Source: JBHIBC01 sp046758905 (GTDB lineage Bacteria > Acidobacteriota > Polarisedimenticolia > Gp22-AA2). Taken from it: a DNA stretch of 64,000 bases. The DNA lies in NCBI GenBank assembly GCA_046758905.1, contig JBHIBC010000007.1, forward strand, positions 6,323 through 70,322, written 5' to 3'. The translations under genes were made by a program, and so were the position numbers. Below are positions 25,726-34,009 of the stretch, one piece after another. Under the pieces are notes generated by a model. It made no database searches and was not told where the DNA came from. It was given only the letters and a program-made list of their open reading frames with translations. The number at the start of each line of letters is the position of its first letter. Position 1 is the stretch's first letter.

Positions 25726-27015
25726 TCAGCCTCTGCGCGCCGCCGCCTCCACCGCGTCGCGGGCGATGTCGGTGCGGAAGTGCATGCCCTCGAAGCGGAT
25801 CGTCCGCGCCGCGTCGTAGGTCCGCTGCGCCGCCTGGGCGAACGTCCCCCCGAGGGCGGTCACGGTGAGGACCCGCCCCCCGGCGGTGACCACCCCTCCG
25901 CCGTCGGGACGCGTGCCGGCGTGGAACACCTCCACCCCTTCCATCCCCGCCGCCGCGCCGAGGCCGCTGATGGGCTTGCCGGTCTCGGTCGGCCAGGGAT
26001 AGCCGGCCGACGACAGGACGACGCAGACCGACCGTGCCCTGAGCCAGTCGATCCTGGCCTCCTCCAGACGGCCCGCGAGGGTTGCCTGCAGGGCCGGGAC
26101 GATATCGCTCTTCATGCGGACGGCGATCAGCTGGGCCTCGGGGTCGCCGAAACGGGCGTTGAACTCAAGGACCCTGGGGCCCTGCCCGGTAAGCATCAGG
26201 CCGGCGTACAGGACGCCGCGGTAGGGACGCCCCTCCTCCGCCATGCCGCTCACCGTGGGGATCAGGATCGTGTCCAGGATGGTGCGGAAGGTATCGGCGT
26301 CGATGTTGACGGAAGGGGAGTAGCCTCCCATCCCGCCGGTGTTGGGGCCGACGTCGCCGTCCAGGAGCCTCTTGTAGTCCTGGCAGGTGACCAGGGGGAG
26401 GACGCGCTCGCCGTCGGAGAGGGCGAAAAGCGAGGCCTCGGTCCCCTCGAGGCGGTCCTCGATCACGACGCGGTCGCCCGCCGATCCGTAGCGGCGCTCG
26501 ACCAGCATCGCCTCGACCGCCGCGTCCGCCTCCTTCCGATTCGCGGCCACCGTGACACCCTTCCCTCCGGCCAGCCCGTCCACCTTGAGCACCACAGGAC
26601 CGTCCGTCCGCTTCTTGAGGATCGCGCGCGCCTGCGCCGCGTTCGAGGCGACGGCGAATCTGGCGGTCGGGATCTTCCGCCGGGCCATGAACTCCTTCGC
26701 GAAGACCTTGCTGCCCTCGAGCTCCGAGGCGGCCCGGGAGGTCCCGAAGATCGGGAGGTTGCGCTTCTCGAACTCGTCCACGATGCCGAGCGTGAGCGGC
26801 AGCTCCGGGCCGACGAGCGTCAGGTCGATCCTGAGGGTGGCGGCGAAGTCGGCGAGCTCGACGATCGAGGAAGCGTCTATCGGGACGCAATCCCCGAGGG
26901 CCGCCATCCCGGCGTTGCCGGGCGCGCAGTAGAGCTCGCGGACGAGGGGGCTCTGGCGGATCTTCCAGGCGAGGGCGTGCTCGCGGGCGCCGCTACCGAC
27001 GAGGAGGACCTTCAT
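25726..27015 (-). CDS. purD: phosphoribosylamine--glycine ligase
   Basis: 429 residues, the normal PurD length. The ATP-grasp enzyme joins glycine to phosphoribosylamine in purine synthesis. MKVLLVGSGAREHALAWKI at the start, YCAPGNAGMA, LTLVGPELPLTLGIVDEFE, SKVFAKEFMARRKIPTARFAV, GPVVLKVDGLAGGKGVTVA (ATP-binding), VGPNTGGMGGYSP and RGVLYAGLMLTGQGPRVLEFNARFGDPEAQ are all intact. ATG 27015 is chosen because the family starts there; the upstream in-frame residues are not conserved. It is divergent from the M48 protease. Confidence 0.97.
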   Translation of the reverse strand: MKVLLVGSGAREHALAWKIRQSPLVRELYCAPGNAGMAALGDCVPIDASSIVELADFAATLRIDLTLVGPELPLTLGIVDEFEKRNLPIFGTSRAASELEGSKVFAKEFMARRKIPTARFAVASNAAQARAILKKRTDGPVVLKVDGLAGGKGVTVAANRKEADAAVEAMLVERRYGSAGDRVVIEDRLEGTEASLFALSDGERVLPLVTCQDYKRLLDGDVGPNTGGMGGYSPSVNIDADTFRTILDTILIPTVSGMAEEGRPYRGVLYAGLMLTGQGPRVLEFNARFGDPEAQLIAVRMKSDIVPALQATLAGRLEEARIDWLRARSVCVVLSSAGYPWPTETGKPISGLGAAAGMEGVEVFHAGTRPDGGGVVTAGGRVLTVTALGGTFAQAAQRTYDAARTIRFEGMHFRTDIARDAVEAAARRG

Positions 27016-27177
27016 GTCTCCCGAGACGGCGGACCGGGTGGGTCGCTCTGCTCCACCGGCCGGGCCGCGAACTGGTTGGCCGGCGCCCCGCGGCACCGGA
27101 GCGGGCATTGTTTCATACGCGTTTCCGGGGCGTCAAGAACGGACGGGCCGTCGGGCCGGCCCCGCGGCCGCTGCGGG

Positions 27178-27183
27178 TATAAT
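27178..27183 (+). promoter_or_regulatory. candidate -10 box of the M48 protease gene
   Basis: A perfect TATAAT, with transcription expected near 27190. It excludes the in-frame ATG at 27182 and supports the GTG at 27221. No clear -35 box. Confidence 0.4.
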
Positions 27184-27220
27184 GACACGCCCGTCCGGGG
27201 CCGAAGATGGAGGTTTCGTG

Positions 27221-28525
27221 GTGACGCGAAGAAGGCTGTGCGCCGGCGTGTCGCTCCTGGTCGTGGCGCTGCTCGGGGCCGGCCCCGCCCGCGCGGTCGA
27301 TGCCCCGGGTGGGGTCCGCCTCGCCGAGTCGCCGTCCGGGATCGAGCCCCCGGCGCTGATCGAGGGCGCCCTGGACGGCATCCCCGAGGACGAGCCCGAG
27401 ATGGAGGCTTACTCCCACGGCAACTATGCCCTGTTCCTCGTCGGGTCGCTCTGGTCGATCGCCCTGCTGTGTCTGGTCGTGTTCACCGGCTTCGCCGGCA
27501 CCCTGCAGCGGCTCGCGGAGCGCGTGGCGCGCGGCGCCAACCTCAAGGTGGCGCTGTACGCGGTCCTGCTCACGCTGGTGATGTTCCTGGGATCCTTCCC
27601 GCTCTCTCTCTACGGCGGGCTCCTGCGCGAGAGGAGCTACGGCTTCGCCAACCAGACTTTGTTCGAGTGGCTGGGAGACCAAGGGAAGGGTCTGATGGTG
27701 AGCGCCGTCCTATGGTCGATCCTCTGGACGGCGGTCTATTTCACGATCCGCAGGATGCCCCGGAGGTGGTGGCTGGCCGGCGCGGCCATCGGCATCGTCT
27801 TCATGATCGTGGCGCTCGCCGTCGCTCCGGTATTCATCGCCCCGCTGTTCAATACCTTCGAGCCGCTGAAGGACGAGGCCCTCAAGGACGACATCCTGGC
27901 GATGGCGCGCGCGCAGGGGATTCCCGCCGATGAAGTCTACCAGGTCGACGCGAGCCGGCAGTCGGAGCACAACAACGCGTACGTGGCGGGGCTGCTCGGG
28001 ACCCAGCGGATCGTGCTGTACGACACCACGCTGCGGCGCTTCTCGCCGCGGGAGATCCGCTTCGTGATGGGCCACGAGATGGGGCACTACGTGCTTCACC
28101 ACATCTGGAGATTCGTCGCCTTCTTCTCGGTCGTCATCGTCTTCGCGTTCCTGCTCGTGGACCGCGCCGCCCGTCGGCTGATCGCCGTCCGGCCCGGGCT
28201 CGGGATCGCGAGCCTCGCCGAGCCGGCCTCGCTGCCGGTGATGATGCTGATGTTCAACCTGCTCTTCTTCGTGATGACGCCGGCGGTCGCGTCCTTCAGT
28301 CGCGTTCAGGAGCGCCAAGCCGACCAGTTCGCCCTCGAGGTCACCGGGGACCCGCTCGCCGGCGCCTCCTCGTTCATCAAGTTCGCCCGCCACGACCTGG
28401 GCGAGTACCAAGTCCACCCGTGGATCGAGACGCTGCTCTACACCCACCCCAGCCTCGGGAGCCGCATCCGCCACGCGCAGGACTACGCGCGGGCGAGGGG
28501 TCTGGAGGGCGGGAGGGCGCGGTAA
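27221..28525 (+). CDS. M48 family (Ste24/CAAX-like) membrane metalloprotease
   Basis: 434 residues. A signal-like hydrophobic head (LCAGVSLLVVALLGAGPARA) and at least six further membrane segments are visible. They include ALFLVGSLWSIALLCLVVFTGF, VALYAVLLTLVMFLGSFPL, MVSAVLWSILWTAVYFTI, WLAGAAIGIVFMIVALAV and IWRFVAFFSVVIVFAFLLV. The zinc motif HEMGH is at residues 285-289, and the third ligand region is QERQADQFALEV. The layout matches Ste24-type inner-membrane proteases with the active site facing the cytoplasm. The GTG at 27221 follows GGAGG by seven bases; the preceding codon is also GTG. Substrates are unknown; quality control of membrane proteins is the usual role. Confidence 0.92.
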   Translation: MTRRRLCAGVSLLVVALLGAGPARAVDAPGGVRLAESPSGIEPPALIEGALDGIPEDEPEMEAYSHGNYALFLVGSLWSIALLCLVVFTGFAGTLQRLAERVARGANLKVALYAVLLTLVMFLGSFPLSLYGGLLRERSYGFANQTLFEWLGDQGKGLMVSAVLWSILWTAVYFTIRRMPRRWWLAGAAIGIVFMIVALAVAPVFIAPLFNTFEPLKDEALKDDILAMARAQGIPADEVYQVDASRQSEHNNAYVAGLLGTQRIVLYDTTLRRFSPREIRFVMGHEMGHYVLHHIWRFVAFFSVVIVFAFLLVDRAARRLIAVRPGLGIASLAEPASLPVMMLMFNLLFFVMTPAVASFSRVQERQADQFALEVTGDPLAGASSFIKFARHDLGEYQVHPWIETLLYTHPSLGSRIRHAQDYARARGLEGGRAR

Positions 28526-28546
28526 GAGGACGCCGCCCGGCTCGGG

Positions 28547-30364
28547 CTATCGGTTCCCGGCGCGAAGCCGGACGGAGGTGGGGGGTCGTGCACCTCCGTA
28601 GTACCGCTGCAGGGCGTCAACATACGCGTCGGCCACCTTCTGGCGGTAGGTGGGAGATGCGAGCGAGCGGCTGTCGGCGCGGTTGCTCAGGTTGCTGACC
28701 TCGATCAGGACCTCCACGGGCACCTGGTTGCAGCGCAGGACGGCCGGGACGAAGGAGCGGCCCCTGCGGACGATGCGCTCGCGAACCGGTCCGTACGGAT
28801 GGACCCTCACGCCGCGCCGGCGGAACTCTCGGACCACCGCACGGGCGAACTGGCGCGACAGACCCTCGGATCGCTCGCGCTCCGACCTGGTGAAGGAGAC
28901 GTAGCGCTGCTCGCGTACCTCGCGGTGTCTGCTGTAGACGGTGCCCCTGTGACCGTACCGGCCGCGCCGGTACTCCTCGCCCGGGACGTACACCATGGCG
29001 CCGCCCACCGACGGATGCCGGGCGTCCGCGTGCAGGCTCGTGAAGACGATCTTCAAGGGGTCGAACCCCTCGGCGACCAGCCTGCGGTAGTATGAGTTCG
29101 CCAGATACCAGCGCAGGTTGACGCTCGCGGTCCGGTGCCGGAGACGGTAGGGCGGCGTCGTGAGCAGCACCTCGGCCCCGCTGCGGGGCAGTCGCCTCCG
29201 CTCGTAGATGCGGTAGCCCTCCTTCCGGTCCTTGATCGTCGTGAGGACCTTCGCGCCGGTCTCCCTCTCCAGGCGGGCCTTGATCCGGGCCATGACGTCG
29301 TAGACATAATCGTGCTCCCAGATGCCGTTGTGCGAGGTGCCGATGTCGCGGCCCCCGTGGCCGGCGTCCAGGATGACCGCCACCCCCTTCAAGTTCCGGC
29401 TCCGGGCCCGGTTGGTGTAACGGGCCACCTCGGCCCGGCCGCGCTCCCAGGCCTGGCGGCGCGGGTGGTCCTCCGGCAGGTACTGAGGCAGCAGGTGCTG
29501 CAGGGGGATCTTGACCCGAAAGCCGACCGGGATGTCGGTGACGTCGCGGATGCCGCTGCGGCGGGCGATGGCGCGGGCCAGGTCGTTCACCTCGGCCGCG
29601 TCGACGACGCCCGTGTACCGCACGACCACCGCCGAGTAGAGCGCTTCCCCGCGCCGCAGCCGGTAGATGGCGAAGCGGCCCCGGGTGTCCGCCCCGTAGG
29701 TGAGCCGCTCGGCCCCTTCCGCCGGCGGCAGCCGGACGGCGGGCGCCGGCCCGGACCCTTCCGCGCCCCGGTCCTCCGCGGGCGGCGCGCCGCGGGTCAC
29801 GGTCTTCAGTCCGGCCAGGCGCGCGAACGGGGGCAGCAGGATCTCACCCGGGATGAGGATCTCCTCCCCGGCGGGCGGGCTCAGGTCGGGCAGGCCGTTG
29901 CGGTCGGCCAGGATCTCGAAGTTCTCCCCGCGCCCCGTGAACCAGAGGGCCAGGTGCCACAGGCTCTCCTCGGCCGCCGGGATCCGGCCTTTCCCGACGC
30001 GGTGCATCCAGTTCCCGGAACGCGGGACGTCCTCGGGAAACAGGTCCCCGATCACCCTGACCTTGTAGTCGTCGTTGAGCGAGGCGTACGGGATCCGGAT
30101 CCAGCGTCCGGCCTCCGGCGGCGAGTCGCCGTTGAGCGAGCGGACGGCGCGGAGCTCGCGCAGATCGATGAGGTAGCGCTGTCCGATCGAGGCGTAGGTC
30201 TGCTGAAAGCCCACGCGCACCTCGAGGAAGAGATCCCCTTCCGCACTGACCGAGGCGCGCTCGTCCGGGGGGAGGGTGGGCGCGAGCGCGAGGAGGGCGA
30301 GCCCGAGGGCCGCGCCCGGGAGGATCGCGCGTCGGTCCGAGGCATCGCCGAAGAGCGCGTTCAC
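28547..30364 (-). CDS. N-acetylmuramoyl-L-alanine amidase (Amidase_3)
   Basis: 605 residues with an N-terminal signal-type segment (PGAALGLALLALAPTLPP). The N-terminal ~320 residues hold two LysM-like regions: YASIGQRYLIDLRELRAVRSLN and LRRGEALYSAVVVRYTGVVDAAEVNDLAR. The C-terminal catalytic domain begins GVAVILDAGHGGRDIG (first His ligand) and has EHDYVYDVMARIKARL (Glu ligand), KIVFTSLHADAR (second His) and PVEVLIEVSNLSN with the catalytic Glu. It should cleave the bond between MurNAc and the stem peptide in the periplasm. The GTG start overlaps the gatA stop. An insertion of about 100 residues lies between the second His and the Glu. Confidence 0.9.
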   Translation of the reverse strand: MNALFGDASDRRAILPGAALGLALLALAPTLPPDERASVSAEGDLFLEVRVGFQQTYASIGQRYLIDLRELRAVRSLNGDSPPEAGRWIRIPYASLNDDYKVRVIGDLFPEDVPRSGNWMHRVGKGRIPAAEESLWHLALWFTGRGENFEILADRNGLPDLSPPAGEEILIPGEILLPPFARLAGLKTVTRGAPPAEDRGAEGSGPAPAVRLPPAEGAERLTYGADTRGRFAIYRLRRGEALYSAVVVRYTGVVDAAEVNDLARAIARRSGIRDVTDIPVGFRVKIPLQHLLPQYLPEDHPRRQAWERGRAEVARYTNRARSRNLKGVAVILDAGHGGRDIGTSHNGIWEHDYVYDVMARIKARLERETGAKVLTTIKDRKEGYRIYERRRLPRSGAEVLLTTPPYRLRHRTASVNLRWYLANSYYRRLVAEGFDPLKIVFTSLHADARHPSVGGAMVYVPGEEYRRGRYGHRGTVYSRHREVREQRYVSFTRSERERSEGLSRQFARAVVREFRRRGVRVHPYGPVRERIVRRGRSFVPAVLRCNQVPVEVLIEVSNLSNRADSRSLASPTYRQKVADAYVDALQRYYGGARPPTSVRLRAGNR

Positions 30365-31845
30365 GCTTCGGCGCCGGCGGCGGCGAGCGGCGGCCGGAGC
30401 TCGCGCAGCCCCAGCTCCGCCTCGAGCGACGCGGCGACGCGCAGAACCGTCTCCTCGTCGAACCGTCGCCCTACGATCTGCACCCCGACGGGGAGCTGCG
30501 CCCGGGTCAGGCCGCAGGGGATGGAGATCCCGGGGAGGCCCGCGAGGTTGAGGGTCACGGTGAAGATGTCGGACAGGTACATCGACAACGGATCGTCCAC
30601 CTTCTCTCCCAGCCGGAAGGCGGGGGTCGGGGAGGTGGGGGTGAGAATCGCATCCACCTCCTGGAAGGCCCGCTCGAAGTCGCCGCGGATCAGGGTGCGC
30701 ACCTTCTGGGCCTTCAGGTAGTAAGCGTCGTAGTACCCGGCCGAGAGCACGTAGGTCCCGAGCATGATCCGCCGCTTGACCTCCGCGCCGAACCCCTCGC
30801 CGCGCGTCCGGACGTAGAGGGCGGCCAGATCGTCATCGCCGTCCGCGCGGCGCCCGTAGCGCACCCCATCGTAGCGCGCCAGGTTGCTGCTCGCTTCGGC
30901 CGTCGCGACGATGTAGTAGTCGGGGATGGCGTACCGGGTGTGCGGCAGCGAGATCTCCACGATCCGGCTGCCGGCCCTCTCCGCCGCCCGCAGGGCGGAG
31001 CGCACCGACGCCTCGACCTCCGGGTCGATGCCGCCCGAGAAGTACTCGCGCGGCACCCCGATGCGCAGCCCGCCGATCCCGCGCCCCAGGGGGGCCAGGT
31101 AATCCGGCACGGCCAGCGCCGCCGATGTGGCGTCGCGCGCGTCCCGGCCGGCGATGACCTGCAGGACGCGCGCCGCGTCCTCCACGGTGCGCCCCAGCGG
31201 CCCCACCTGGTCGAGGGAAGACGCGAAGGCGACCAGGCCGAAGCGGGAGACCCGGCCGTAGGTCGGCTTCATGCCGACGACGCCGCACAACGACGCCGGC
31301 TGGCGGATCGATCCGCCGGTGTCGGTGCCGAGGGCCGCCGGGGCCTCCGCGGCCGCCACGGCCGCGGCCGATCCGCCGCTCGACCCGCCCGGAACGCGAC
31401 CGAGGTCCCAGGGGTTGCGCGTCGTCTCGAAGGCCGAGTTCTCCGTGGAGGAGCCCATGGCGAACTCGTCCATGTTGGTCTTCGACACGATCACGGCTCC
31501 GGCGGCGCGCAGCCTCTCCACGCATGTGGCGTCGAACCCGGGCACGAACCCCTCGAGCAGGCGCGAGGCGCACGTGGTCCTCGAGCCGCGCGTGCACAGG
31601 GCGTCCTTGACCGCGATCGGGACGCCGGCGAGGGGGCCGAGGGGTCGGCCGGCCCGGCGGTCCCGGTCGATGCGGGCGGCGGCCTCGAGGGCTTCGTCCT
31701 CAAGCAGCAGGCGGCAGGCGCGGACCTTCGGCTCGACCCGGCGCGCGCGGTCCAGGTGGGCGCGGCAGACCTCGACGGCGCTGACCTCCCCCGAGCACAC
31801 CAGGGACCGGATCTCCCCGACGCTGCGTTCGATAAGGAGGCTCAC
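30361..31845 (-). CDS. gatA: Asp-tRNA(Asn)/Glu-tRNA(Gln) amidotransferase subunit A
   Basis: 494 residues. GatA releases ammonia from glutamine for transamidation of misacylated tRNA. The amidase-signature triad is present: Lys80 in VPIAVKDALCTRG, the cis-Ser155 in PGGSSGGSAAAVAA, and Ser179 in GTDTGGSIRQPASLCG. Further family segments are MKPTYGRVSRFGLVAFASSLDQ and GEEVKRRIMLGTY-like GAEVKRRIMLGTYVLSAGYYDAYYLKAQ. The GTG start overlaps gatC. gatB is not downstream here as it often is; instead a cell-wall amidase follows. Confidence 0.97.
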   Translation of the reverse strand: MSLLIERSVGEIRSLVCSGEVSAVEVCRAHLDRARRVEPKVRACRLLLEDEALEAAARIDRDRRAGRPLGPLAGVPIAVKDALCTRGSRTTCASRLLEGFVPGFDATCVERLRAAGAVIVSKTNMDEFAMGSSTENSAFETTRNPWDLGRVPGGSSGGSAAAVAAAEAPAALGTDTGGSIRQPASLCGVVGMKPTYGRVSRFGLVAFASSLDQVGPLGRTVEDAARVLQVIAGRDARDATSAALAVPDYLAPLGRGIGGLRIGVPREYFSGGIDPEVEASVRSALRAAERAGSRIVEISLPHTRYAIPDYYIVATAEASSNLARYDGVRYGRRADGDDDLAALYVRTRGEGFGAEVKRRIMLGTYVLSAGYYDAYYLKAQKVRTLIRGDFERAFQEVDAILTPTSPTPAFRLGEKVDDPLSMYLSDIFTVTLNLAGLPGISIPCGLTRAQLPVGVQIVGRRFDEETVLRVAASLEAELGLRELRPPLAAAGAEA

Positions 31846-32129
31846 CCGATGACCCTGGGGACCTTGAAGTAGCCGCGGGCCGATTCCGGCGCGTTGGCCA
31901 GCGCCTCCTCGTGAGGCAGCGAGTCGCGCACGCGATCGTCGCGCAGCGGGGGCTCTCCACCGTCGAGGTGCGATGTGGGCTCGATCGAGTCGGTGTCGAG
32001 CCGCTCGAGCTGCGCCACGTAATCGAGGATGGAGTTGAGCTGCCGCGTGAAGCGCTCGTACTCCTCATCGCTGAACTCGAGGTTCGCCAGTCGGGCGATG
32101 TGGCGGACCTCGTCTCTGGAGATCGGCAC
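31842..32129 (-). CDS. gatC: Asp/Glu-tRNA amidotransferase subunit C
   Basis: 95 residues, the normal GatC size. The protein begins PISRDEVRHIARLANLEF after the initiator, then SDEEYERFTRQLNSILDYVAQLERLDTDSIEPTSH and PLRDDRVRDSLPHEEALANAPESARGYFKVPRVI, all classic for the family. The GTG at 32129 has GGAGG six bases upstream. The open frame runs on to 32534 but that part is antisense to the divergent gene. GatC stabilises GatA; the two overlap by four bases. Confidence 0.95.
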   Translation of the reverse strand: MPISRDEVRHIARLANLEFSDEEYERFTRQLNSILDYVAQLERLDTDSIEPTSHLDGGEPPLRDDRVRDSLPHEEALANAPESARGYFKVPRVIG

Positions 32130-32150
32130 GCCGGTCCTCCGCGCCCGGGG

Positions 32151-32156
32151 ATTATA
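32151..32156 (-). promoter_or_regulatory. candidate -10 box of the gatC-gatA-amidase operon
   Basis: On the minus strand a perfect TATAAT lies 22 bases before the gatC GTG, with the ribosome site in between. The -35 position has no good match. Confidence 0.4.
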
Positions 32157-32187
32157 CCCGACGGTCGTTGTGGTAGCCTGTCGGCGC

Positions 32188-33159
32188 ATGGGGTGCTCTG
32201 CCTCCGCGCGGCCGGGAAGCATCGGGGCGCTGGTCGCCTGCCTGCTTGTCGCCACCCCGGGGGGCGCCACGGACCGCGACGGGGGGCGCGGCGCCCCTTC
32301 GGGCGACGGCGCCCGCCTCGTGACCGCGCGGCGCGTGTCGGTGGAGACCATCGCCGTCGACCGTCGGGGCACGCGGAGCGTCGGCGCCGACGAGGCGGAC
32401 ATCTTCCCCGGGGACACCGGCGTGCTGCGGAAGGTGGTGACGCTCGCGGGCGGGCGCGGCCCGGCCGCGCCCCCGGAGCGGGTCGGGGTGACGGCCCGGA
32501 TCACGCCCGAGGTTCGCGGAGACGGCGCCTGCATGCTGAGGGTCGAGACCGTGGCCCGCCATCTCCCCTCGGCGCCGAGCGGGCCGACGTCCGTCCCCGA
32601 CCGGAGGGTCGCGTCGTTCGTCCTGAGCGGCCCCGAGGATCGTCTGATCGAGGCCTACTCGTCCGACGTCACGGGCGGCCGCGTGAAGCTGCGGATCCGC
32701 TGCGCGGCTTCACCTCCGGGGCTCCCGGAGGCGCTGCGCTTCGTCGACATCGTGCTGTCGATCTCGCGGGCCGAGGGGATTCGGGGCGAGTGGACGCCCC
32801 TCAAGAGCAATGTGCTGCGCGCCGTCCTCGGCCGGGAGGCGAGCAACTCCTTCTCCTTCAACGTGCCGCTGCCGGAGGCCGGGGAGGGGGGAAAGCGCTA
32901 CCGCCGCGAGAGGCTCGAGGTCCGCATCGCCCCGCAGGTCGAGTCGGGCGGGCGGCTTCAGATGGACCTCGCGGTCGACGGCGAGATCGCCACCGTGTCG
33001 AGCCTCGAGCCGACGGTGAGCCATCCGGTCGGATACGCGGAGACGATCGTGCTCGCGCGGGGCGGGGGTCACACGGTCGATCTGAGCGTCCTGTCCTCTT
33101 CGCCGGCGGAAGGCTGGTCCGGGGTGCGCTACCGACTTCGGGTGACGGCCCGGTTCTGA
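32188..33159 (+). CDS. secreted protein of unknown function
   Basis: 323 residues from the ATG at 32188, which gives a signal peptide (SIGALVACLLVATPGGA). The mature chain is rich in beta strands and charged residues. A segment near residue 130 (DRRVASFVLSGPEDRLIEAYSSD) and the C-terminal DLSVLSSSPAEGWSGVRYRLRVTARF have the pattern of an outer-membrane-associated or beta-sandwich domain. No enzyme motif, lipobox or repeat is seen and I do not recognise the family. It ends seven bases before the glycosylase gene, so the two may be co-transcribed. Confidence 0.65.
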   Translation: MGCSASARPGSIGALVACLLVATPGGATDRDGGRGAPSGDGARLVTARRVSVETIAVDRRGTRSVGADEADIFPGDTGVLRKVVTLAGGRGPAAPPERVGVTARITPEVRGDGACMLRVETVARHLPSAPSGPTSVPDRRVASFVLSGPEDRLIEAYSSDVTGGRVKLRIRCAASPPGLPEALRFVDIVLSISRAEGIRGEWTPLKSNVLRAVLGREASNSFSFNVPLPEAGEGGKRYRRERLEVRIAPQVESGGRLQMDLAVDGEIATVSSLEPTVSHPVGYAETIVLARGGGHTVDLSVLSSSPAEGWSGVRYRLRVTARF

Positions 33160-33166
33160 GCCGGGG

Positions 33167-33907
33167 ATGCGGTCGCGCTCGGCCTGGGTCCACCTTCCTT
33201 ATTACCGGGCCCTGCTGCGGGCCTACGGCCCCCAGGGGTGGTGGCCCGCGCGCACGCGCTTCGAGGTGGTCGTGGGCGCCATCCTGACCCAGAACGTCTC
33301 CTGGACGAACGTCGAGAAGGCCCTCGCGGCGCTGCGCCGCGAGGGACTGCTGAGCCCGGACAGGATGCGCCGCGCGCCGCTCCGTCGGATCGCGCGGCTG
33401 ATCCGTCCGGCGGCGTACTTCAACCAGAAGGCGCGCGGGTTGCGCGCCTTCCTCGAGATGGTCGAGCGCGACAGCGGCGGGCGCCTGGGCCGACTCCTGG
33501 CGCTGCCCGCCCCCGAGCTCAGGGAGCGCCTCCTGGCGGTGTCCGGGATCGGGCCGGAGACGGCCGACTCGATCCTGCTGTACGCAGCGGCCCGACCGGT
33601 GTTCGTGGCGGACGCGTACAGCCGCAGGCTGTTCGCGCGCCACGCCGTCCTGGACGCCGAGGAGGGGTACGAAGAGGCCCGCCGCCTGCTGGGATCGGGC
33701 CTGCCGGCGGACCCGGTCCTGCTGGGGGAGTATCATGCGCTGCTCGTGAGGGTCGGCAAGGAGCGCTGTCTGAGGCGGGAGCCCCGGTGCCGCGGCTGTC
33801 CCCTGGAGACGCTCCTCCCCTCCGGGGGCCCGAGGCCGCTCCGTTGCGCGAGACGTCCAAGCCGCCGTACGCGCCGTGCCGGTCGGGGTCGGCACCGGGC
33901 CGATTGA
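33167..33907 (+). CDS. HhH-GPD DNA glycosylase, endonuclease-III-like (MagIII type)
   Basis: 246 residues. The fold is the EndoIII superfamily: FEVVVGAILTQNVSWTNVEKAL, the helix-hairpin-helix VSGIGPETADSILLYA (126-141) and the catalytic Asp149 in VFVADAYSRR. The EndoIII lyase Lys position in the hairpin is Glu131, as in monofunctional glycosylases such as MagIII, so base removal without strand cleavage is inferred. A C-terminal Fe-S motif is incomplete. Cys201, Cys208 and Cys211 keep the C-x6-C-x2-C spacing, but the fourth ligand position (217) is Leu; another Cys stands at 227. The last ~25 residues are Arg-rich and not conserved-looking. It should repair alkylated bases such as 3-methyladenine. 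Confidence 0.87.
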   Translation: MRSRSAWVHLPYYRALLRAYGPQGWWPARTRFEVVVGAILTQNVSWTNVEKALAALRREGLLSPDRMRRAPLRRIARLIRPAAYFNQKARGLRAFLEMVERDSGGRLGRLLALPAPELRERLLAVSGIGPETADSILLYAAARPVFVADAYSRRLFARHAVLDAEEGYEEARRLLGSGLPADPVLLGEYHALLVRVGKERCLRREPRCRGCPLETLLPSGGPRPLRCARRPSRRTRRAGRGRHRAD

Positions 33908-33933
33908 CTTCAGGCCCCTGAGTCGGCTAGCGT
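33904..33933 (+). promoter_or_regulatory. candidate promoter of the barrel/kinase/activator operon
   Basis: TTGACT, an 18-base spacer and TAGCGT start at the end of the glycosylase gene. The -35 is 5/6, the -10 is poor. It is the only sigma-70-like pair I see before the ATG at 34010. Confidence 0.35.
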
Positions 33934-34009
33934 AAGCGCCGCTCGTCGGCCCGAGCGCCCTTCGGGTTCAGGTCCCGGGGTTCGGAAAAATGGACGCGGA
34001 GGACGGCCC

